The position numbers and the translations under genes were made by a program. From Roseiarcus sp043784465 (GTDB lineage: Bacteria > Pseudomonadota > Alphaproteobacteria > Rhizobiales > Beijerinckiaceae), in contig JAYVYJ010000024.1 in NCBI GenBank assembly GCA_043784465.1, positions 1 through 6,001 of the forward strand: DNA of 6,001 nucleotides, given 5' to 3'. The notes under the pieces were generated by a model. It was not told where the DNA came from. It ran no database searches and saw only the letters and a program-made list of their open reading frames with translations. Position 1 is the stretch's first letter. Each line of letters starts with the position of its first letter. Shown here piece by piece: positions 1 through 6,001 of the stretch.

Positions 1-1131
1 GTGCGCGGGGGCGCGACATTCGCCAATCTGGCGCGGCTGTCGGCGGCGGGGATTCCGGTGATCTCGATCGTCCACGGCTCCTCGACGGCGGGGGGCGCCT
101 ATCAAACGGGGCTCGCCGATTATGTCGTGATGGTGCGTGGGCGCTCCAAGGTTTTTCTCGCGGGGCCGCCGCTGTTGAGAGCGGCGACGGGGGAGATCGC
201 TGACGACGAAGCGCTGGGCGGGGCGGATCTGCATACGACGATCACGGGACTAGGGGAATATCTGGCGGAGGACGACGCGGACGCGCTGCGCGTCGGGCGC
301 GAGATTCTGGCCCGCATCGGCTGGGGCGCCAGGGCGGCGCGGCCGGCGGCGCCGCCGCCTGCCTACGATCCCGAGGAACTGCTGGGAATCGTTCCGGTCG
401 ATTACCGCAAGCCTTATGACGTGCGCGAGGTGATCGCGCGGATCGTCGACGCTTCCGAATATCTGGACTTCAAACCTGGCTATGGCGCGGCGACGGTGTG
501 CGGGCACGCCAGCGTCGAGGGCCGCCCCGTGGGGCTGCTGGGCAACAATGGACCCATCGATGCGGACGGGGCGGCCAAGGCGGCGCAGTTCATCCAGCTT
601 TGCTGTCAGGCGGGGCTGCCGCTGGTGTTCCTTCAGAATACGACGGGCTATCTGGTCGGGCGCGCGGCGGAATCTTCGGGCATCGTCAAACATGGGTCGA
701 AGATGATTCAGGCGGTGACCAACGCCAGCGTGCCCAAGATCACCCTGCAGATCGGCGGGTCGTTCGGCGCGGGCCATTACGGCATGTGCGGGCGCTCGTT
801 CGGGCCGCGCTTCCTGTTCTCGTGGCCCAATGCGCGCGTCGCAGTGATGGGAGGCGAGCAGGCGGCCAAGGTGATGGCCATCGTCGCGCAGGAGGCCGCC
901 GCCGCGCGCGGCGGGGTCGCCGACGAGGAGAAGCTGGCGGCGCAAAGCGCCAAGATCGTCGCGGCATACGACCGGCAATCGACGGCGCTCTATGCGACGG
1001 CGCGGCTGTGGGACGATGGCCTCATCGATCCGCGCGACAGCCGGGCGGTGCTGTCGTTCTGTCTGGAGACTGCGCTCGAAGCCGAGGCGCGGGCGCTCAG
1101 GCCCAATACGTTCGGCGTGGCGAGGTTCTGA
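1..1131 (+). CDS. Acyl-CoA carboxylase carboxyltransferase (beta) subunit, methylcrotonyl/geranyl-CoA type, 5'-truncated by window edge
   Basis: Carboxyltransferase half of a biotin-dependent acyl-CoA carboxylase. It moves CO2 from carboxybiotin on the alpha subunit to the gamma carbon of an unsaturated branched acyl-CoA in the cytoplasm. Only the last 376 residues are present. By alignment from memory to family members of about 535 residues, roughly 160 N-terminal residues lie upstream, so the GTG at position 1 is an internal valine codon and not a start. Visible hallmarks are the N-domain glycine loop STAGGAY (residues 28-34), FLAGPPLL followed by ATGE and LGGADLH, a C-domain GNNG motif, LQNTTGYLVG, the second glycine loop GGSFGAGHYGMCGR (252-265) and MGGEQAAKV. 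These match methylcrotonyl-CoA carboxylase beta more closely than the propionyl-CoA type. Residues after GGAY (QTGLAD) differ from the VPAM[SA]D typical of LiuB, so a geranyl-CoA or related substrate is possible. The stop overlaps the next start by one base. Family certain, substrate not. Confidence 0.93.
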   Translation: MRGGATFANLARLSAAGIPVISIVHGSSTAGGAYQTGLADYVVMVRGRSKVFLAGPPLLRAATGEIADDEALGGADLHTTITGLGEYLAEDDADALRVGREILARIGWGARAARPAAPPPAYDPEELLGIVPVDYRKPYDVREVIARIVDASEYLDFKPGYGAATVCGHASVEGRPVGLLGNNGPIDADGAAKAAQFIQLCCQAGLPLVFLQNTTGYLVGRAAESSGIVKHGSKMIQAVTNASVPKITLQIGGSFGAGHYGMCGRSFGPRFLFSWPNARVAVMGGEQAAKVMAIVAQEAAAARGGVADEEKLAAQSAKIVAAYDRQSTALYATARLWDDGLIDPRDSRAVLSFCLETALEAEARALRPNTFGVARF

Positions 1132-1901
1132 TGCCCACGCTGCGCACGCGGCGCGAGGGGCGCCACCTTATCGTGACGATGGCCGACGCGGGGCGCCAGA
1201 ACGCGCTGAGCGCGGCAATGGTGGCCGAATTCGACGCCGTGCTCGAAGCTCTGCCCGAGGGGCTCGGCGCGCTGGTGATCGAGGGCGAGGGCGGGGTGTT
1301 CAGCGCGGGGGCGGATTTGAAGGCGCTGGGGGCGGCGCTGGCTCAGCCGCCCGGGGAGAGAGATCCGCTGGAAGCCTACAACGCGGCAGGCGGGCGCTTC
1401 TTCGCAAAGGTCCACGCCCTGCCCTGCGTGACGGTGGCGCTGGTGGACGGCGCGGCGGTCGGGGGCGGCATGGGGTTGGCCGCCGCCTGCGACGTCGTGA
1501 TCGCCACGCCGCGCGCGCGTTTCGCGCTGACGGAGACGAGCCTGGGGTTTCCACCGGCGCAGATCGCGCCTTATCTGGTCGCGCGATTGGGTGAGTGCGT
1601 CGCCACGCGGCTGGCGCTGACGGGCGCGCGGATGACAGGCCCAGAGGCGGCGGCGCTGGGGCTGGCGGATTTCTACAGCGAAACCGATGGGGCGGATCGG
1701 CTCGCCGAGGTGCTGGACGCGGTGGCGCGTTGCGCGCCGGGGGCCAATGCCGTGACCAAGCGGCTCCTGCGCGCCGTGGCCGCGCCCGATTACATCGCCG
1801 AGGCCGCGCAGGCGTTCGCGGCGGCGCTGCGCGGTCCGGAGGGGCGCGAGGGGTTGGCGGCGTTTGCCCAGAAGCGCGCCCCCGCCTGGGGCGCGTCATG
1901 A
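1131..1901 (+). CDS. Enoyl-CoA hydratase/isomerase (crotonase) family, probable methylglutaconyl-CoA or isohexenylglutaconyl-CoA hydratase
   Basis: A 256-residue crotonase-fold protein, the usual family length. It probably adds water to the 3-alkylglutaconyl-CoA made by the flanking carboxylase. The fold is shown by FSAGADLKAL (first oxyanion-hole segment, around residues 60-70), GAAVGGGMGLAAACD (second oxyanion segment, GGG at 111-113) and FALTETSLGF. Against rat mitochondrial crotonase, Glu164 matches Glu135, but the position of Glu144 is Gly115; the 20-residue spacing is kept. Some LiuC-like hydratases also seem to lack this first glutamate, so this does not imply an inactive enzyme. The segment PPAQIAPYLVARLG resembles the LiuC/AtuE subgroup more than housekeeping FadB-type hydratases. 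The ATG at 1131 overlaps the preceding stop (TGATG) and has a GAGG ribosome binding site at 1122-1125, five bases away. Its place between the two carboxylase subunit genes matches the liuB-liuC-liuD order. Family certain, exact substrate inferred from context. Confidence 0.9.
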   Translation: MPTLRTRREGRHLIVTMADAGRQNALSAAMVAEFDAVLEALPEGLGALVIEGEGGVFSAGADLKALGAALAQPPGERDPLEAYNAAGGRFFAKVHALPCVTVALVDGAAVGGGMGLAAACDVVIATPRARFALTETSLGFPPAQIAPYLVARLGECVATRLALTGARMTGPEAAALGLADFYSETDGADRLAEVLDAVARCAPGANAVTKRLLRAVAAPDYIAEAAQAFAAALRGPEGREGLAAFAQKRAPAWGAS

Positions 1902-3802
1902 GCGCGCGTTTCGCCTCGTTGCTGGTCGCCAATCGCGGCGAGATCGCAGTCCGCATTTTTCGCGCCGCCCGCGCGGAAGGGCTTCGAACGGTCGCCGTCT
2001 ACGCCGACGCCGACGCACGCGCGCCGCATGTGCGAATAGCGGATGCGGCGGCGCGGTTGGGAGTGGCGCCTATGTCCTATCTGTCGATCCCGGCGCTGCT
2101 GGAGGCGGCGCGCGCGACAGGGGCCGAGGCGATCCATCCGGGCTACGGTTTTCTCGCCGAGAACGCGGAATTTGCGGAGGCGGTGATTGGAGCGGGGCTG
2201 AGTTTCGTCGGGCCGCCGCCTGCCGCGATCCGCGCTATGGGGGATAAGAGCGCAGCCAAGGCGCGCATGGCGGCGGCGGGGGTGCCGCTCGCCCCGGGCT
2301 ATCATGGCGAGGACCAGAGTTTTGAACGTTTCGCGCACGAAGCCGAGCGGATCGGCTATCCCGTCATGGTCAAGGCGAGCGCGGGCGGCGGCGGGCGCGG
2401 CCTGCGGATCGTGCGGGAAGCGAGCGCCCTGCGAGGGGCCGTGGAGACGGCGCGCGCGGAGGCGACGTCGGCCTTTGGCGACGGGCGGTTGTTGGTCGAG
2501 CGCGCGCTGCTGGGGGCGCGGCATGTCGAGATCCAGGTGTTTGGCGACGAGCAGGGAAACATCCTGCACCTGGGTGAGCGCGATTGCTCGATCCAGCGGC
2601 GCCATCAAAAGCTGATCGAGGAAGCGCCGGCGGTTTCCGGCGATCTGCGCGCACGCATGGGCGAAGCGGCGACGCGGGCCGCCCGTGAGGTCGGCTATGT
2701 CGGAGCGGGGACGGTGGAGTTCCTGCTGGACTCAGGGGGCGACTATTATTTCCTTGAGATGAACACGCGGATTCAGGTTGAGCACCCCGTCACGGAAGCC
2801 GTGACGGGGTGCGATCTCGTGCGGCTGCAACTGCACGTGGCGCAGGGCCGCCCGCTGCCGTTCTCACAAGCCGACGTGGCACTGCGCGGTCACGCTATCG
2901 AGGCGCGGCTGTGCGCGGAGGACGCGGATTTCATGCCCGCGACAGGGCCGGTGTTGCGGTTTTCGGCGCCCGAAGGGGTGCGCGTCGATTCAGGCGTCGC
3001 GACCGGCGGCGAGGTGACGCCGCATTACGATTCGCTGCTCGCCAAGATCATCGCGCAGGGCGTCGACCGCGAGGACGCGCGGCGCAAGCTGGTTAGCGCG
3101 CTCGAAGGCCTGTTCGTCGCGGGGCTGACGACCAACCGCGACGCGCTCATCCACATGCTGACGCGGCCCGATTTCGTGGCCGGGCCGCCGACCACCGACT
3201 TTCTTCGCGACCATCCGTTCGCCCCGCCGCCGCCAAGTCCGCTCGCTTTCGCGTTGGCCGCCGTGTTGAACCTCGGCGTGGACGCCGCCGCTCCGACAGC
3301 GGCTTGGCGCGAGGCGCCTGTGCGGCTGGCCTGCGAGGGCGCCGAGCGCACCCTGCACGCGGCGCGCGAGCGCGACGGCTGGCGCATCGGGGTTGAGGGG
3401 CAAGTCCTTTCGCTGAGCGTGGTTGAACGGGGGGACGGCGAGGCGCGCTTTCTCGCGGACGGCGTGACAGCCAAGGCGCGCTTCTTCCGCGACGGCGACG
3501 CGCTCTGGCTGGACGTCGAGGGCGCGTTGCGGCGCTTCGTCGATCTGACCTACGCCGCGCCGCGCCGCGCCGACGCCGAGGCGCGCGGGGACGTGCGCGC
3601 GCCGGTGTCGGGGATCGTCGCCGCCGTGACGGCGCAGGGGGGCGACACGGTGACGCGCGGCGAGCAACTGGGCGTCGTCGAAGCGATGAAGATGCAGCAC
3701 GCATTGCTGAGCCCGCTGGACGGCGTCGTGGCCCAAGCGCACGCTTTCGTCGGCCAGACGACGAAAGCGGGCGCCCTGCTGTTTCTCATTGCGGAGAGTT
3801 GA
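1898..3802 (+). CDS. Acyl-CoA carboxylase alpha subunit (biotin carboxylase plus biotin carrier domain)
   Basis: A 634-residue ATP-dependent biotin carboxylase fused to its carrier domain, the usual architecture for methylcrotonyl- and geranyl-CoA carboxylase alpha subunits. The biotin carboxylase N-domain begins with LLVANRGEIAVRIFRAA. The ATP-grasp domain carries VMVKAS with Lys159 and the glycine-rich AGGGGRG loop (162-168), HVEIQVFGD, and ERDCSIQRRHQK. The catalytic strand EMNTRIQVEHPVTE has Glu287, Asn289, Arg291, Gln293, Val294 and Glu295, all as in E. coli AccC. A linker region (about 450-560) should form the subunit-contacting BT domain, which I cannot verify by motif. The C-terminal carrier domain has APVSG and EAMKMQH, with Lys598 as the biotinylated lysine. 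The ATG at 1898 overlaps the preceding stop in ATGA, with only a weak G-rich stretch upstream, which fits translational coupling. Two perfect inverted repeats lie inside the gene. Partner of the truncated beta subunit; substrate depends on that partner. Confidence 0.95.
   Translation: MSARFASLLVANRGEIAVRIFRAARAEGLRTVAVYADADARAPHVRIADAAARLGVAPMSYLSIPALLEAARATGAEAIHPGYGFLAENAEFAEAVIGAGLSFVGPPPAAIRAMGDKSAAKARMAAAGVPLAPGYHGEDQSFERFAHEAERIGYPVMVKASAGGGGRGLRIVREASALRGAVETARAEATSAFGDGRLLVERALLGARHVEIQVFGDEQGNILHLGERDCSIQRRHQKLIEEAPAVSGDLRARMGEAATRAAREVGYVGAGTVEFLLDSGGDYYFLEMNTRIQVEHPVTEAVTGCDLVRLQLHVAQGRPLPFSQADVALRGHAIEARLCAEDADFMPATGPVLRFSAPEGVRVDSGVATGGEVTPHYDSLLAKIIAQGVDREDARRKLVSALEGLFVAGLTTNRDALIHMLTRPDFVAGPPTTDFLRDHPFAPPPPSPLAFALAAVLNLGVDAAAPTAAWREAPVRLACEGAERTLHAARERDGWRIGVEGQVLSLSVVERGDGEARFLADGVTAKARFFRDGDALWLDVEGALRRFVDLTYAAPRRADAEARGDVRAPVSGIVAAVTAQGGDTVTRGEQLGVVEAMKMQHALLSPLDGVVAQAHAFVGQTTKAGALLFLIAES
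2782..2812. repeat. Perfect 14-bp inverted repeat with 3-nt loop inside the alpha-subunit gene
   Basis: The left arm GCACCCCGTCACGG (2782-2795) is the exact reverse complement of the right arm at 2799-2812, separated by AAG. It lies over the conserved catalytic segment EHPVTEAVTGC (residues 295-305). No T-run follows on either strand, so it does not look like an intrinsic terminator. The conserved protein motif partly favours a palindrome in GC-rich codons, but 14 uninterrupted pairs also need matching synonymous choices. The repeat is plain in the sequence; a function is unproven. Confidence 0.85.
3742..3769. repeat. Perfect 11-bp inverted repeat with 6-nt loop near the 3' end of the alpha-subunit gene
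   Basis: CGCTTTCGTCG (3742-3752) pairs exactly with CGACGAAAGCG (3759-3769) around the loop GCCAGA. It ends 33 bases before the alpha-subunit stop and 23 bases before the ribosome binding site of the BKACE gene. A modest T-rich stretch (GTTTCTCATT, 3781-3790) follows about 11 bases later, too far for a standard intrinsic terminator. It could be an RNA hairpin that affects processing or expression between the two genes, or it could be a coincidence of coding sequence. Confidence 0.75.
3793..3798 (+). promoter_or_regulatory. Ribosome binding site that decides the TTG start of the BKACE gene
   Basis: GGAGAG at 3793-3798 is followed by a five-base spacer and TTG at 3804. It is the best Shine-Dalgarno match near this junction. 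It supports TTG 3804 over the alternative in-frame TTG at 3789, which has no purine-rich stretch upstream. Confidence 0.65.
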
Positions 3803-3803
3803 A

Positions 3804-4681
3804 TTGAACAAGGCCGTAGTGACCTGCGCGCTGACGGGCGTGTTGACTGATCCCGCCCTCTATCCCGCGCCCGTCACGCCTGCCCAGATGGCGAGGGAGG
3901 CGCGGCGCGCGGCGGATTCGGGCGCTTCGGTCATCCATGTGCATTTTCGCGATCTGGCGCCGGGGCGCGGCCATCTGCCCTCCTGGGATCCGGAGGTCGC
4001 GCTCGCCGTGGTCGACGCGATCCGCGCCGCCTGTCCGGGTATCGTCGTCAACCAGACGACGGGGATCGTCGGCCCCGACATTTCCAAGCCCTTGGCGTGC
4101 CTGCGCGCGGTCAAGCCGGAGATCGCGGCGCTCAATGCGGGATCGCTCAATTATCTGAAAACCCGCGCGGACGGGTCGTGGGCCTGGCCGCCGATGCTGT
4201 TCGACAATCCGGTGGAGAAGATCGCAGCATTTCTCGACGTGATGAGGGACACCGACATCGACCCGGAGTTCGAGTGTTTCGACACCGGCATCGTGCGCAC
4301 AGTCGCGGCGGTGGCGCGCAACAGCGGGTTTGGGCGCACGCCGCGCTACAATTTCGTGATGGGCGTCGAGTCCGGCATGCCTGCCGACCCCGAACTGCTG
4401 CCGATCCTGCTACGGTTAAAAGCGGCGCAAGCGCGCTGGAGCGTCACCGCGATTGGCAGACACGAAATCTGGCCGCTGCATCGCCGCGCGGCGGAACTCG
4501 GCGGCGATCTGCGCTCCGGACTTGAAGACACGATCTATCTGCCCGACGGCGCGCGCGCGACTTCCAACGGCGATCTGATAGGCGCGCTGGTGAGGGCGGC
4601 CCGCGAGGCTGGCCGCGAGATCGCATCGCCCGACGAGGCCCGCGCGACCCTAAATCTAAAGGCCTCGCCGGAGACGCCCGC

Positions 4682-4685
<4 letters not shown>
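3804..4685 (+). CDS. BKACE (DUF849) family beta-keto acid cleavage enzyme
   Basis: A 293-residue TIM-barrel, metal-dependent enzyme of the family founded by 3-keto-5-aminohexanoate cleavage enzyme (Kce). These enzymes convert a beta-keto acid plus acetyl-CoA to acetoacetate plus the matching acyl-CoA. Aligned by eye to Kce, the metal ligands are present: His45 and His47 in VIHVHFRD, and Glu241 in RSGLED. The neighbouring Arg237 and Asp242, TTG (85-87), LNAGSLN (110-116) and AIGRHEIW (216-223) are also conserved. The position of Kce Glu14, which contacts the substrate amino group, is Leu14, so the substrate is probably not amino-charged and may be hydrophobic. The TTG start at 3804 is one base after the alpha-subunit stop and has a good ribosome binding site. 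The gene occupies the place of the HMG-CoA lyase gene in liu operons but is not homologous to it. Family confident; substrate unknown. Confidence 0.92.
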
Positions 4686-5818
<1,133 letters not shown>

Positions 5819-5822
5819 AACC

Positions 5823-5844
5823 GTCGTCGCGAACGGCGCGAGAC
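5823..5844. terminator. Candidate hairpin between the convergent dehydrogenase and tRNA genes
   Basis: GTC plus TCGCG (5823-5825 and 5827-5831, with G5826 bulged) pair with CGCGA plus GAC (5837-5844) around the loop AACGG, giving eight pairs. It starts four bases after the dehydrogenase stop and lies in the 48-base gap before the tRNA 3' end. There is no T-run on the plus strand and only a weak one on the minus strand, so it could end or stabilise either transcript without being a standard intrinsic terminator. Confidence 0.35.
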
Positions 5845-5866
5845 GCAGGGGGAAACTATCGAGCCT

Positions 5867-5942
5867 TGGTGGAGCTGAGGGGAATCGAACCCCTGACCTC
5901 TGCAGTGCGATTGCAGCGCTCTCCCATCTGAGCTACAGCCCC
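5867..5942 (-). tRNA. tRNA-Ala, anticodon CGC
   Basis: Read on the minus strand, this 76-base segment folds into a complete tRNA. The acceptor stem GGGGCTG pairs with CAGCTCC and includes the G3:U70 wobble pair that marks alanine tRNAs. The D arm is GCTC/GAGC. The anticodon stem CTGCA/TGCAG encloses the loop ATCGCAC, with anticodon CGC reading GCG codons. The variable loop is AGGTC, and the T arm is AGGGG/CCCCT around TTCGATT. A73 is followed by an encoded CCA. No intron or mismatched stem is seen. It faces the acyl-CoA dehydrogenase gene and is a separate transcription unit. GCG is visibly a very common alanine codon in the neighbouring genes. Confidence 0.97.
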
Positions 5943-5952
5943 GGTCGGCGCG

Positions 5953-5981
5953 CTCTTACGTGCGCCTGCGGCGTGTGTCAA
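5953..5981 (-). promoter_or_regulatory. Probable sigma-70 promoter of tRNA-Ala(CGC)
   Basis: On the minus strand a perfect -35 box TTGACA (5976-5981) is followed by a 17-base spacer and a weak -10 box TAAGAG (5953-5958). Transcription would begin near 5946, only a few bases before the mature tRNA end at 5942. A consensus -35, ideal spacing and GC-rich discriminator fit a strong stable-RNA promoter. The -10 box matches the E. coli consensus at only three of six positions. Confidence 0.65.
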
Positions 5982-6001
5982 CGCAAATGCGGCCTTCGGG
6001 C

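Noticed and set aside
1..3. GTG as the start codon of the carboxyltransferase
   Set aside because: Alignment with the family shows about 160 N-terminal residues are missing and the reading frame is open to the window edge, so the gene starts upstream.
893..908. 16-bp palindrome CCGCCGCGCGCGGCGG in the beta-subunit gene
   Set aside because: Made only of G and C within Ala-Ala-Arg-Gly codons; expected by chance in such GC-rich coding DNA.
3789..3791. Earlier TTG start for the BKACE gene
   Set aside because: It overlaps the alpha-subunit gene by 14 bases and has no ribosome binding site, whereas TTG at 3804 follows GGAGAG at good spacing and gives the N-terminus that aligns with Kce.
2990..3811. 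Long minus-strand open frame of 273 codons opposite the alpha-subunit gene
   Set aside because: It is an antisense shadow typical of GC-rich coding DNA. The plus frame has complete biotin carboxylase motifs, while the minus product is rich in Arg, Ala and His with no recognisable domain.
5992..6001. GCC-TTCG-GGC tetraloop hairpin at the right edge
   Set aside because: Only three pairs are visible before the window ends, so a terminator of an upstream gene cannot be judged.

Overview
The window is very GC-rich (about 70% by eye, with G or C at nearly every third codon position). It holds five tightly packed plus-strand genes followed by a convergent minus-strand tRNA gene. Base composition, the bacterial tRNA with an encoded CCA end, and the TTGACA-type tRNA promoter fit an alphaproteobacterium. 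That assignment is an inference and no genus can be named from this sequence alone.

Layout: 1-1131 is the 3' part of an acyl-CoA carboxylase carboxyltransferase (beta) subunit whose start lies before the window. 1131-1901 is a crotonase-fold enoyl-CoA hydratase. 1898-3802 is the biotin-carrying alpha subunit of the same carboxylase. 3804-4685 is a BKACE (DUF849, beta-keto acid cleavage) enzyme with a TTG start. 4682-5818 is an acyl-CoA dehydrogenase. Neighbouring genes overlap by 1 or 4 bases or are 1 base apart, so they form one translationally coupled operon. No internal promoter is evident. A short hairpin lies just after the last stop codon, followed at 5867-5942 by tRNA-Ala(CGC) on the opposite strand, with its own promoter upstream near the right edge.

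The gene set is that of a branched acyl-CoA carboxylation pathway: leucine degradation through 3-methylcrotonyl-CoA (liu), or acyclic monoterpene degradation through geranyl-CoA (atu). In both, a dehydrogenase makes the alpha,beta-unsaturated acyl-CoA, the biotin carboxylase carboxylates the gamma carbon, the crotonase hydrates the product, and a lyase splits the 3-hydroxy-3-alkylglutaryl-CoA.

The unusual point is that the position where liu operons carry the HMG-CoA lyase gene (liuE) is occupied by a BKACE gene. Its zinc ligands are intact, but the glutamate that binds the substrate amino group in the founding enzyme Kce is a leucine. A testable hypothesis is that this BKACE transfers the acyl part of a hydrophobic beta-keto acid to CoA and releases acetoacetate. 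The free beta-keto acid left by lyase cleavage in a geranyl-CoA-type route would be such a substrate. Two long perfect inverted repeats inside the alpha-subunit gene are the main non-coding structures.
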